A DNA stretch of 64,000 bases from Mycolicibacterium hodleri (lineage in GTDB: Bacteria; Actinomycetota; Actinomycetes; Mycobacteriales; Mycobacteriaceae), in assembly GCF_025822245.1 (NCBI RefSeq), contig NZ_JACKTL010000069.1:62001-126000 (forward strand), given 5' to 3'. Below the pieces are notes generated by a model. It was not told the origin of the DNA and searched no databases. It saw only the letters and a list, made by a program, of their open reading frames with translations. Within the stretch, counting starts at the first letter, position 1; each line of letters opens with the position of its first letter. Both the position numbers and the translations under genes were made by a program. Of the stretch, positions 32,694 to 41,299 are shown in pieces.

Positions 32694-33812
32694 ATGACCT
32701 CCTCGACGATCTGGCGAATGCCGCGACTGCATCCCGTCGACCTGGTGCTCGCCACCACCCGCGCGTACTCGGCCCTGCCCGTGGTCGGCAAACACCTCGA
32801 ACCGTTTGCGGGTTTGACGGCGATGGCGCTCTGGGGTGGCCACTACGCACCCGCTGCGGCACGCGCGGCGCTGAGCCGTCGCACGGCCGTCGCCGCGGCA
32901 CCGGTCGCCGTGGAGCCGGGCAGCCCGAACGCCGGTCGAGTCCCGCCGTACCTGCGTGCGCGCGGACAGAAGCGGAAGTGCTTGTACGCCAGCTCCGTTC
33001 GATACGGCGACCATCCGGCGCAGCTGCTCGACGTGTGGCGTCTGCCGGACCTGCCGCCCGATGCACCGGTGTTGCTGTTCGTGCCGGGAGGGGCCTGGGT
33101 TCAGGGCACGCGAGTGCTCCAGGGTCATACGCTCCTGGCGCATCTGGTGAGTCAGGGCTGGGTGTGTCTGACCATGGACTACCGCGTCTCTCCGGTGCAC
33201 CGCTGGCCTCGGCACGTTCAGGACGTCAACGCCGCGATTGCGTGGGCGAGGGCGAACGTCGACCAGTACGGCGGCGATCGCGAATTCGTCACCGTGGCAG
33301 GGTGTTCGGCGGGTGGGCACCTCGCCGCACTGGCGGCGCTCACTCCCGGCGACCCGGCCTTCCGTGGCGAGCTCGCCACGGACGCCGACACCTCGGTCGA
33401 CGCGGTCGTGGGGATCTACGGGCGGTACGACTGGGAGGATCGCTCGACCGCGACGCGGCGCAACTTCCAGGGGTTCCTCGAGCGGGTCGTGGTGCGGCGC
33501 AGCCAGGCGCGCCACCCGGACGTCTTCGCGGCGGCGTCTCCGATGGCGCGGATCACCGCCGACGCACCGCCGTTCTTCCTCGTCCACGGTGAGCTCGACG
33601 CCATCATCCCGGTCGACGAGGCCAGGCAGTTCCGCGCCGCACTCGCGGCGGTGTCGCGAAACGCGGTGCAGTACTCCGAGATTCCTCGTGCCGGTCACGC
33701 CTTCGACCTGGTCGACTCGTCACATGCCAGGCGGGCCGCGGTGGAGATCTCGCGCTTCCTGACCGGGGTGAGGGAGCAGCACTGTCAACGAGGTGCCGTC
33801 GCCGCGGTGTGA
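32694..33812 (+). CDS. Alpha/beta hydrolase of the lipase/esterase (HSL) type
   Basis: 372 residues. Catalytic Ser in GCSAGGHL (about residue 205), Asp in HGELDAIIP (about residue 303) and His in AGHAFDLV (about residue 336). The oxyanion-hole motif reads VPGGAWV instead of HGGGW. An N-terminal extension of about 80 residues may be a membrane-contact helix (STIWRMPRLHP and on). Related to the mycobacterial LipC/Lip group. Substrate unknown. Confidence 0.83.
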   Translation: MTSSTIWRMPRLHPVDLVLATTRAYSALPVVGKHLEPFAGLTAMALWGGHYAPAAARAALSRRTAVAAAPVAVEPGSPNAGRVPPYLRARGQKRKCLYASSVRYGDHPAQLLDVWRLPDLPPDAPVLLFVPGGAWVQGTRVLQGHTLLAHLVSQGWVCLTMDYRVSPVHRWPRHVQDVNAAIAWARANVDQYGGDREFVTVAGCSAGGHLAALAALTPGDPAFRGELATDADTSVDAVVGIYGRYDWEDRSTATRRNFQGFLERVVVRRSQARHPDVFAAASPMARITADAPPFFLVHGELDAIIPVDEARQFRAALAAVSRNAVQYSEIPRAGHAFDLVDSSHARRAAVEISRFLTGVREQHCQRGAVAAV

Positions 33813-33822
33813 CACCCGGCCC

Positions 33823-34521
33823 CTAGGGCGCCGAGGCAGCAAGCCCCCTGAGGAGCAGTTCGAGAACGGCTTCGAACGACGACTGCACCATGTAGGCGCC
33901 CAGGTGCGGTGCGGCGGCGTGGGTGTGGGGGTGGTCGTCCTGCGGCAGGCGGATCGCCAGGTCCCGCCACGAGGTCTTGTCGGCGGTCTGAATCTCCGCG
34001 GGCAGCGTGGCGGCGGCACCCTCGAACATCGCCTGGCCGAGCATGGCACCGGAGATGGCGCCGAACCACTTGGCGGCGGTCTCCTCGTCGAAGCCGCCGT
34101 CGCGCAGCAGCCCGAGAGTGAGCTCGACGGCGCGAATCTCGTTGGGCAGACCGGTCGTCCGGCTTGCGACCGCCAACCCCGCGCGGGGAAAGTCTCGCGC
34201 GTAGACCGAGAACAGCACACGGGCCAGCCCCGCCAGCGAGTCCAGCCAGTCCGTTCCGGGTGTCCAGCGATCCAGGCCCAAACCGATCATCCGGTCGCCC
34301 ACCGCCCGCACCACGTCGTCGACGCCGGTGAAGTAGCGGTAGAGGGCCGACGGGTCGGCGCCCGCGGCCGCGGCAAGGGTGCGTGCGCTCAACACGGCCG
34401 CACCCCGGTTCTCGATCAGGTTGACGGCCGCGTCGACGTAGACCTCGCGCGACAACTCGGTTCCGCTCGAGGTGCGCCGGCGTCGTCGCCCCGCCACGTG
34501 TTGCCTGCCCGACTCGGCCAC
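33823..34521 (-). CDS. TetR-family regulator
   Basis: About 232 residues from a GTG start. N-terminal basic stretch (GRRRRRT), then helix-turn-helix (VYVDAAVNLIENRGAAVLSARTLAAAAGADPSALYRYFTG), then a TetR C-terminal domain. It lies ten bases after the convergent lipase. A triple half-site operator lies 18-38 bases upstream, so autoregulation is likely; the divergent gene at 34601 may share control. Confidence 0.88.
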   Translation of the reverse strand: MAESGRQHVAGRRRRRTSSGTELSREVYVDAAVNLIENRGAAVLSARTLAAAAGADPSALYRYFTGVDDVVRAVGDRMIGLGLDRWTPGTDWLDSLAGLARVLFSVYARDFPRAGLAVASRTTGLPNEIRAVELTLGLLRDGGFDEETAAKWFGAISGAMLGQAMFEGAAATLPAEIQTADKTSWRDLAIRLPQDDHPHTHAAAPHLGAYMVQSSFEAVLELLLRGLAASAP

Positions 34522-34538
34522 GGTTGTGCGCTCCTTAT

Positions 34539-34559
34539 GTCAACACCGTTGACGTCAAC
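34539..34559. promoter_or_regulatory. Tandem half sites, candidate TetR operator
   Basis: GTCAAC-ACC-GTTGAC-GTCAAC: three copies of the same half site in alternating orientation, giving two overlapping perfect palindromes (34539-34553 and the 12-base 34548-34559). It sits in the promoter region between the TetR gene and the divergent small gene. Confidence 0.6.
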
Positions 34560-34600
34560 GTCTCGATGCCGAAGTCTGGGGCGCCAAGGGGGTGATATCG

Positions 34601-34879
34601 GTGCCTGACAGACATCCGACAGTTCGTAATTTTAGGCGCGTCGCGGGGCAGGCCGGACACGTAAATTACTACGTCGAGGTCCAGGCCGACGGCGACGACT
34701 CACGCCACCTCGTCTTCGCGGGCAACATCTTCGTCGGCCCCGTTGTCGTGATCAGTACCGACGCCGAGGGGCGCAGCACGCACGAGGTGGTCGACCACCC
34801 TCGGCGGTTTGGTGAGTTCGTGTCCTCGGACTGGGTCGACCGCTTCTTGGAGTCCTGGCACGCCGCCCAGGCGGCCTGA
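34601..34879 (+). CDS. Conserved hypothetical protein, 92 residues
   Basis: Soluble, no signal or helix motif. Sequence includes VNYYVEVQADGDDSRHLVFAG and VVISTDAEGRSTHEVVDHPRRFGEF, a compact beta-rich pattern. GTG at 34601 with AAGGGGG eight bases before it; an in-frame GTG at 34592 is less well placed. Possibly under the divergent TetR protein. Function unknown. Confidence 0.6.
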   Translation: MPDRHPTVRNFRRVAGQAGHVNYYVEVQADGDDSRHLVFAGNIFVGPVVVISTDAEGRSTHEVVDHPRRFGEFVSSDWVDRFLESWHAAQAA

Positions 34880-34941
34880 CGGTTTGACGGGCCGACCCGC
34901 TGGGAAAAGCGGAAGGCCATGACCCCGTGTGGCGTAGGCCA

Positions 34942-35313
34942 ATGCTGACCACGGCGCGCACCGTCGCCGCTCCCCCCGAGTCGGCGTGGCGGGTGCTGAC
35001 CGACCTGTCCGCGTGGCCCACGTGGGGGCCGACGGTGCAGCGGGCCCAACTCGACGACGCGGGGCCTCTACGGCTCGGCTCCCGCGGCAAGGTGTGGACG
35101 CCGATCGGGGTGCCACTGCCGTTCGAGATCACCGAGTTCGACGAGGGCAGCGCGTGGGCGTGGAAGGTGCTCGGGGTGCCCGCGACGCGCCACGTCGTGA
35201 CGGCTCATTCGCGCGGGTGCCGCGTGTCGTTCGGCGTGCCGCTGTGGGCGCCGGCCTATCTGCCCGTCTGCGCGGTGGCGCTCAAGCGAATCGACGAGCT
35301 GGCTAGGGCCTAG
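34942..35313 (+). CDS. SRPBCC-fold (polyketide cyclase-like) protein
   Basis: 123 residues: TTARTVAAPPESAWRVLTDLSAWPTWGPTV is the typical start of the START/SRPBCC fold, with a hydrophobic cavity that binds a lipid or aromatic ligand. No catalytic site evident. The stop overlaps that of the convergent Lrp gene within an 11-base palindrome. Confidence 0.8.
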   Translation: MLTTARTVAAPPESAWRVLTDLSAWPTWGPTVQRAQLDDAGPLRLGSRGKVWTPIGVPLPFEITEFDEGSAWAWKVLGVPATRHVVTAHSRGCRVSFGVPLWAPAYLPVCAVALKRIDELARA

Positions 35314-35773
35314 CGAGCTCCTCGAGCAACGGTTTGGTGCGGTAGGCGACCACCTCGTGCATGGCCACCGACATGGTGGTGCGCTCGACGCCCGGCACCG
35401 CAAGGATCAGCCCGGCGACCCGGTACAGGTCGTCGGCGTCGGTGGCGACGACGCCGATCAACAGGTCGGCGGCCCCCGACAGACCGGTGATCTGGGTGAC
35501 CTGGGCGATGGTCTCCAATTCGACGAGCACCTGGTCGAGCCGATGCTGGTCGACCACCGCGGTGATGAACGCCTTCAGCGGATAGCCGAGGTCGCGCGGT
35601 GACACGCAGCGGTCGATCGGCGCGAGGACTCTTTCGTCGTCCCACCGCGCCAGCCGTGCGGCGACGGTGTTGCGGGCCAAGCCCAGCGCGGCGGCCAGTT
35701 GCACGCCGGTCGCCCGGGGGAACTCGCACATCGCAAGGAGCATTCGTGCGTCGGTGCGGTCGAGCTTCGCCAT
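35303..35773 (-). CDS. Lrp/AsnC-family regulator
   Basis: 156 residues: N-terminal winged helix (VQLAAALGLARNTVAARLARWDDERVL) and a RAM ligand-binding domain (KAFITAVVDQHRLDQVLVEL, then VPGVERTTMSVAMHEVVAY). Divergent from the indolepyruvate oxidoreductase gene across 136 bases. Such regulators sense amino acids, so it probably controls that enzyme. Confidence 0.88.
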   Translation of the reverse strand: MAKLDRTDARMLLAMCEFPRATGVQLAAALGLARNTVAARLARWDDERVLAPIDRCVSPRDLGYPLKAFITAVVDQHRLDQVLVELETIAQVTQITGLSGAADLLIGVVATDADDLYRVAGLILAVPGVERTTMSVAMHEVVAYRTKPLLEELARP

Positions 35774-35909
35774 GTCGCCCAGTATTACACGTCACACTTT
35801 GACGGTAATGGGCAACATGCTCAACGAGATCGACATTGCTTGCTCACTATGCATACCGATGGTTCCCTTGAGTCAGCAATACGCGCACTGCAATCAAGGT
35901 GGTGATTAC

Positions 35910-38900
35910 ATGACGGATCTCGACACCCGCCCCACGGACCGCCAGCCCTACGAGTTGGGCGATCGCTACCGCGCAGGATCGGGGGCGGTCGTGCTGACCG
36001 GCGTCCAGGCGATCGCCCGGGCACTGGTCGAGCAGCACGAGCGCGACGCGCGTGCCGGCCGCCGGGTGGCGACGTTCGTGTCCGGCTACCAGGGCAGCCC
36101 CCTGGGCGGCGTGGACCGGATGCTCGCGGGCATGCCCGAGGTGCTGCACGCCAACGACATCACCTTCGTGCCCGGTGTGAACGAGGAACTCGCCGCCACC
36201 TCGGTGTGGGGTAGTCAGGCCGATTTGGCGAGCTTTGCGGAGTCCGCCGGGCTCTCCCGTTCCACGCCGAAGTACGACGGGGTCGTCGGCGTGTGGTACG
36301 GCAAGGGGCCCGGCCTGGACCGCGCGACCGACGCGCTGCGACATGCCAACATGTACGGCGTCAATTCCCATGGCGGAGTGCTGCTCCTGGTCGGTGACGA
36401 CCCGGCGTCGAAGTCCTCCACCGTGCCCGCCGTCAGCGAACGGTCCCTGGCCGCGCTCGGCATACCGGTGCTGTTCCCGCGCAACGCCCGCGAGATCGTC
36501 ACGATGGCCATGCACGGCGTGGCGATGTCGCGGGCCTCCGGGTGCGTGGTGGCGCTCAAGATCGTCGCCGACGTGGCCGACGGCGCCTGGTCGGTCGACG
36601 CAAGCATGGCCGACGTCGACGTCGTGGTGCCCCAAGTGCGTTGGGATGGAAGGCCTTTCACCTACCGGCAGCGACCGATGGCCGCGCCCGCCAGCAGTCT
36701 GGATGCCGAGGCGGATCTCTACGGTCCCCGCGCCGAGGTGGTACGTGCCTACGGTGCCGCCAACGGTCTCGACGTCGTCGAGCTCGACCCGCCCGACGCG
36801 ACGATTGGCATCGCCGCCCCGGGACCGACGTTCGACGCGGTGCGTCAGGCACTCGCCGATCTCGGTGCCGACGACGGGGCGCTCTACCGGGCAGGGGTCC
36901 GGCTACTGCGCATCGGCATGCCCACTCCGTTGGGGCCCGATGCCGTCACGGCCTTCGCCCAGGGCTTGGCCGAGATCCTCGTGGTGGAGGACAAGACGGC
37001 GTTCGTCGAAACCCAGGTGCGCGAAATCCTTTATGGCACTTCGGATGCGCCGCGCATCATCGGGAAGAAGGACGCTGCCGGACGGCTGTTGATCCCCGCG
37101 GGTGGCGAACTGACCGCGGGCCGGTTGGCGGCGCCGTTGCGCCGCGTCCTCGCCGGCCGGCTCGAGCTGAAGAAGCCGCCTCCTCCTGCGCTGTCGCTCG
37201 ACGTACTCACGGCCACGCGGGCGCCCTACTTCTGCAGTGGCTGCCCGCACAACCGGTCGACCGCGGTGCCCGAGGGTTCGCTGGCCGGCGGCGGGATCGG
37301 CTGCCACACGATGGTGACGATGTCGGATCGCACGGACAGCGCCGTCACCGGCCTCACCCAGATGGGCGGCGAGGGCAGTCAGTGGATCGGTCAGGCTCCG
37401 TTCACCGAGGTCGAGCACCTCTTCCAGAACGTCGGCGACGGGACCTTCTTCCACTCCGGCCAACTCGCCCTGCAGGCGTGCGTCGCGGCCGGCGTCAACA
37501 TCACCTACAAGCTGCTCTTCAACGAGGTCGTCGCCATGACCGGCGCGCAGAACGCCGAGGGCGCGCTGACCGTCGCCGGGCTGACGCACAAGTTGACCGC
37601 AGAAGGCGTCAAGCAGATCATCGTGTGCGCCGACGAACCGCGGCGCCACGACCGGCGCGCGCTGGCGAAGGGTACCGTCGTCTGGCATCGAGACCGGCTC
37701 GACGACGCCCAGAAGCGGCTTCGCGAGGTCAAGGGCGTCACCGTCCTCATCTACGACCAACACTGCGCGGCCGACGCGAGGCGGCAGCGCAAGCGCGGGA
37801 CCCTGCCCACCCGCACCACCCGCGTGGTCATCAACGAAGCGGTGTGCGAGGGCTGCGGCGACTGCGGCGTCAAGTCCAACTGCCTGTCGGTGCAGCCGGT
37901 CGACACCGACCTCGGCCGCAAGACGCGCATCGACCAGACGTCGTGCAACACCGACTACAGCTGCCTCGACGGCGACTGCCCGTCGTTCGTGACCGTGGAG
38001 GTCAAGCCGGGCAAGCGTTCGACCCCCCGGGCCACCCCCGCGCCCCCGACGCTCCCCGACGTCGACGTCGAGCCGATCACCTCGACCCATAACGTCTTCT
38101 TCGCCGGCATCGGCGGAACCGGCATCGTCACCGTGAACCAGGTTCTCGCGACCGCGGCGCTGCGGGCCGGCTACGAGGTGGAGAGCCTCGACCAGATCGG
38201 GCTGAGTCAGAAGGCCGGACCCGTCGTGTCGCACCTGAGATTTGCCGCGGGCCGGTGTGAGCCGTCCAACCGGCTCACGCCGGGGGCCGCGGACTGCATC
38301 GTCGCCTTCGACCTGCTGGCGGCGGTGGACGGCAAGAACCTCGCGTACGGCGACCCCGCCCGGACGGTCGCCGTCGCGTCGACCAGCAAGACGCCGACCG
38401 GGGCGATGGTCTACGACAAGTCGGTCCAGTACCCCGAGACGGCGTACCTGCTGGACCGGTTGGGCCGGGTGTCCCGCAGCCTGCACTCATTCGACGCGCT
38501 GGAGGCCGCGCAGGCCCTGTTCGGCGGCACGGCCGCGGCGAACTTCCTGCTGATCGGCGCCGCGCATCAAATGGGGGCGCTGCGGCTGCCCGCGGAGTCG
38601 GTGGAGGAGGCCATCCAGATCAACGGGGTCGCCGTCGACGCCAACCTGGCGGCCTTCCGGTGGGGCCGCGTCGCGGTGGCCGACCCGTCCCGCTTCGCCG
38701 AGGTCGTCGCGCCGGCGCGGAGCCGCCAGCCGGTGGCCCCGCCCGCGTACCTCCTTGCGGGGACCGCCTTCACCGGTCGACTCGGGGATCTGGTGTCACG
38801 GCGAGCGGCCGACCTGGTCCAGTTCCAGGGCGATCGGGTGGCTCGCCGATACGTCATGGTGATGCACGCGGTGTGGACGGCGGAGCGCGCCGCGTCCGAC

Positions 38901-39398
38901 CGCACCGAGTTCAGCGAAGCCGTCGCCCGCGGACTCTTCAAGTTCACCGCCTACAAGGACGAGTACGAAGTCGCCCGACTGCTCACCGATCCGCAGTTCG
39001 TCGACCGGGTTCGCGCGGAGTTTCCGACCGGTGAGAAGCTGACCTACCGACTGCACCCGCCGATGTTACGAGTTCTGGGCCGGGAGAAGAAGATCGGCCT
39101 CGGCCCGAGGGCGCACGTGGCGTTGCGTGTCCTCGCCAAGGGAAAGCGGTTGCGGGGCACGGCATTCGACCCGTTCGGCTATGCCCACGTCCGCCGGGTG
39201 GAGCGTCGGCTGCGCGACGAGTACGAGCTCGTCGTGACGGAGTTGGCAGCCGGACTGAACGGTGAGAACTACGACCGGGCAGTCGAGATCGCCGCCCTGC
39301 CGGACGTCGTTCGTGGCTACGAGGGAGTGAAGCTGGCCAACGTCGACGCCTACCGTGCCCGACTGCGCGAGCTCGGGGTCAACCAAAGGCCCAGCTAG
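35910..39398 (+). CDS. Indolepyruvate:ferredoxin oxidoreductase, fused subunits
   Basis: About 1162 residues from ATG at 35910, which follows AAGGTGG. An N-terminal region with the pyrimidine-binding part of the thiamine enzyme (SGYQGSPLGGVDRML, VVGVWYGKGPGLDRATDAL), a TPP-binding domain (YFCSGCPHNRST, GIGCHTM), a cysteine-rich cluster region (CEGCGDCGVKSNC, about residue 648; CNTDYSCLDGDCPSF), then the gamma domain (FFAGIGGTGIVTVNQVLA about residue 731). Oxidises aryl-pyruvates (from Trp, Phe, Tyr transamination) to acyl-CoA with ferredoxin as acceptor. Length matches other fused proteins. Regulated by inference by the divergent Lrp. Confidence 0.88.
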   Translation: MTDLDTRPTDRQPYELGDRYRAGSGAVVLTGVQAIARALVEQHERDARAGRRVATFVSGYQGSPLGGVDRMLAGMPEVLHANDITFVPGVNEELAATSVWGSQADLASFAESAGLSRSTPKYDGVVGVWYGKGPGLDRATDALRHANMYGVNSHGGVLLLVGDDPASKSSTVPAVSERSLAALGIPVLFPRNAREIVTMAMHGVAMSRASGCVVALKIVADVADGAWSVDASMADVDVVVPQVRWDGRPFTYRQRPMAAPASSLDAEADLYGPRAEVVRAYGAANGLDVVELDPPDATIGIAAPGPTFDAVRQALADLGADDGALYRAGVRLLRIGMPTPLGPDAVTAFAQGLAEILVVEDKTAFVETQVREILYGTSDAPRIIGKKDAAGRLLIPAGGELTAGRLAAPLRRVLAGRLELKKPPPPALSLDVLTATRAPYFCSGCPHNRSTAVPEGSLAGGGIGCHTMVTMSDRTDSAVTGLTQMGGEGSQWIGQAPFTEVEHLFQNVGDGTFFHSGQLALQACVAAGVNITYKLLFNEVVAMTGAQNAEGALTVAGLTHKLTAEGVKQIIVCADEPRRHDRRALAKGTVVWHRDRLDDAQKRLREVKGVTVLIYDQHCAADARRQRKRGTLPTRTTRVVINEAVCEGCGDCGVKSNCLSVQPVDTDLGRKTRIDQTSCNTDYSCLDGDCPSFVTVEVKPGKRSTPRATPAPPTLPDVDVEPITSTHNVFFAGIGGTGIVTVNQVLATAALRAGYEVESLDQIGLSQKAGPVVSHLRFAAGRCEPSNRLTPGAADCIVAFDLLAAVDGKNLAYGDPARTVAVASTSKTPTGAMVYDKSVQYPETAYLLDRLGRVSRSLHSFDALEAAQALFGGTAAANFLLIGAAHQMGALRLPAESVEEAIQINGVAVDANLAAFRWGRVAVADPSRFAEVVAPARSRQPVAPPAYLLAGTAFTGRLGDLVSRRAADLVQFQGDRVARRYVMVMHAVWTAERAASDRTEFSEAVARGLFKFTAYKDEYEVARLLTDPQFVDRVRAEFPTGEKLTYRLHPPMLRVLGREKKIGLGPRAHVALRVLAKGKRLRGTAFDPFGYAHVRRVERRLRDEYELVVTELAAGLNGENYDRAVEIAALPDVVRGYEGVKLANVDAYRARLRELGVNQRPS

Positions 39399-39472
39399 CA
39401 AAGGGAATTTCGCCGGCAACGGTGTAGCGTGGGATGCGGAGCGACACGCAGGCCGGCCTGCTCGTCACTCAA

Positions 39473-39507
39473 GCCCTTGGTGGTTTTGGCATCAAGCTTC
39501 CAAGGGC
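39473..39507 (+). terminator. Hairpin after the oxidoreductase gene
   Basis: Perfect 8-base arms GCCCTTGG and CCAAGGGC around a 19-base loop, 75 bases past the stop. Possible terminator or structured RNA element. Confidence 0.4.
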
Positions 39508-39606
39508 GCTCCGCCTGTCAGGCGCCCCCGGACCCCGGGTCACCGAATCCCCGTCGCGTGACGAACGCGTCATATCCGCCGAAGTGTTGTTGCCCCGTCG
39601 TGCGGT

Positions 39607-39623
39607 GGTTCAGAATGTGAACC
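39607..39623 (+). promoter_or_regulatory. Inverted repeat upstream of the 82-residue protein
   Basis: GGTTCA-N5-TGAACC, perfect 6-base arms, 35 bases before the ATG at 39658. The following GGGGAA (39627-39632) is also spaced like a weak SigF -10. Operator candidate. Confidence 0.4.
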
Positions 39624-39657
39624 GTCGGGGAAACTTTGACAGACGGGGGAACGAACC

Positions 39658-39906
39658 ATGAGTGACGACACGGCCAGCAGCGAGGGTGACGCACCTGCCG
39701 GTGTGGGCATCACCACCCGCGTCCGCGTGTTCCCCAGTTCCGACCGGGAAGTGCACGGGGTGATCGTCGACGACTTCGGGGAATCCATCGGCATTCCGGT
39801 CGAAATCGGCGGCAACCGCATCGCCGGGCCCGCACGCCGTTGGGCCGTCATGCTCGACGACGACAACCTGCTCTTCGTCGACACCGAAGACCTCGAGGCG
39901 GAGTGA
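39658..39906 (+). CDS. Small conserved hypothetical protein
   Basis: 82 residues, acidic, soluble. The core (ITTRVRVFPSSDREVHGVIVDDFGES, then RRWAVMLDDDNLLFVDTEDLEAE) resembles a small beta-barrel such as those in translation or RNA-binding proteins, but I cannot name it. Independent transcription from the upstream repeat region is likely. Confidence 0.55.
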   Translation: MSDDTASSEGDAPAGVGITTRVRVFPSSDREVHGVIVDDFGESIGIPVEIGGNRIAGPARRWAVMLDDDNLLFVDTEDLEAE

Positions 39907-40031
39907 CGTCCGCCGCCTGACTCCTCGCCGGACGTCCGTCCGCACCCCACGGTCGCCAGCGCGTTTTGCGGTCCCTGGCGCGGGTAACTGCCAGGCACCC
40001 AAGCGTTGGGCAGATGGCGGACGGAGTAGAC

Positions 40032-41213
40032 GTGAAGGCAGTGACGTGGCACGGCAAGCGCGACGTACGGGTGGAGCAGGTGCCCGATCCGAAGATCGAG
40101 GAACCGAACGACGCGATCATCGAGATCACGTCCACCAACATCTGCGGCTCTGACCTCCACCTCTACGAGGTGCTCGGCCCGTTCATGACACCCGGTGACA
40201 TCCTGGGCCACGAGCCGATGGGCATCGTTCGCGAAGTCGGTAAGGACGTGTCGAACCTGGCGGTGGGCGACCGGGTGGTGATCCCGTTCCAGATCTCGTG
40301 CGGGCACTGCTTCATGTGCGACGCCCACCTCTACACCCAGTGCGAGACCACGCAGGTCCGGGATCAGGGCATGGGCGCCGCCCTGTTCGGCTTCTCCGAA
40401 CTCTACGGCGCCGTTCCCGGCGGGCAGGCCGAGCTGTTGCGGGTGCCCCAGGCCCAGTTCACCCACATCAAGGTGCCCGACGGCCCGCCGGATTCGCGCT
40501 TCGTCTACCTCTCCGACGTCTTGCCCACCGCGTGGCAGGCGGTGCAATACGCGGACATTCCCGACGGCGGCACCGTCACGGTGATCGGGCTCGGTCCCAT
40601 CGGCGACATGGCGGCGCGCATCGCGCATCACCTCGGCTACGACGTGATCGGCGTCGACCTCGTGCCGGAACGCCTCGCGCGGACCGCCGCCCGCGGCATT
40701 CGCACGGTCAACGTCGCCGAGATCGACTTCGCCGTCGGAGACGCGATCCGGTCGATGACCGACGGCCGTGGCACCGACTCGGTGATCGACGCGGTCGGCA
40801 TGGAGGCGCACGGGTCGCCGGTGACGAAGGTCGCCCAGCAGGTGACGGGACTGCTCCCCGACGCCCTGGCCAAGCCGTTCATGAAGACCGCGGGCGTCGA
40901 CCGCCTCGGTGCCCTCTACTCCGCCATCGACGTGGTGCGCCGCGGCGGCAACATCTCGGTCATCGGCGTGTACGGGGGAGTGGCGGACCCGATGCCGATG
41001 CTGACGATGTTCGACAAGCAGGTCCAGCTCAAGATGGGCCAGGCCAACGTCAAGCGATGGGTCGACGACATCATGCCGCTACTCGGCGACGACGACCCGT
41101 TGGGCGTCGACGACTTCGCCAGCCACGTCCTGCCGCTCGACGATGCGCCCCACGCCTATGAGATCTTCCAGAAGAAGGAGGACGACGCGGTCAAGATCAT
41201 ACTGAAGCCGTGA
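40032..41213 (+). CDS. Zinc-dependent alcohol dehydrogenase (FdhA-like)
   Basis: About 393 residues. The GTG at 40032 has GGACGGAG upstream and gives the family start (VKAVTWHGKRDVRVEQVPDP); ATG at 40014 is the alternative. Catalytic zinc ligands in NICGSDLHLYE and ILGHEPMG, structural zinc in the four Cys of SCGHCFMCDAHLYTQC, NAD motif VIGLGPIGDMAARIA (about residue 180). Related to formaldehyde dehydrogenase-like enzymes of glutathione-independent type. Substrate unknown. Confidence 0.85.
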   Translation: MKAVTWHGKRDVRVEQVPDPKIEEPNDAIIEITSTNICGSDLHLYEVLGPFMTPGDILGHEPMGIVREVGKDVSNLAVGDRVVIPFQISCGHCFMCDAHLYTQCETTQVRDQGMGAALFGFSELYGAVPGGQAELLRVPQAQFTHIKVPDGPPDSRFVYLSDVLPTAWQAVQYADIPDGGTVTVIGLGPIGDMAARIAHHLGYDVIGVDLVPERLARTAARGIRTVNVAEIDFAVGDAIRSMTDGRGTDSVIDAVGMEAHGSPVTKVAQQVTGLLPDALAKPFMKTAGVDRLGALYSAIDVVRRGGNISVIGVYGGVADPMPMLTMFDKQVQLKMGQANVKRWVDDIMPLLGDDDPLGVDDFASHVLPLDDAPHAYEIFQKKEDDAVKIILKP

Positions 41214-41299
41214 CGAGGACAACCGCCAGAGGCGTTGCGGTCAACGCGTTTTCGCGGCCGCGGCGCCGGTAGCGCGGCGAGGAGGCAGAATCGTCGGCG

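Larger units (their letters stand above)
39399..39657. other. Intergenic region rich in hairpins
   Basis: 259 bases with no convincing gene. It holds the palindrome GCAGGCCGGCCTGC (39448-39461), an 8-base hairpin (GCCCTTGG/CCAAGGGC, 39473-39507), a GGGCGC/GCGCCC pair just after it, and the operator-like repeat at 39607-39623. The first hairpins may terminate the oxidoreductase transcript. Confidence 0.5.

Noticed and set aside
39434..39661. 75-codon frame in the intergenic region before the 82-residue protein
   Set aside because: It overlaps several hairpins and the next gene, has no clear ribosome site and no recognisable domain.
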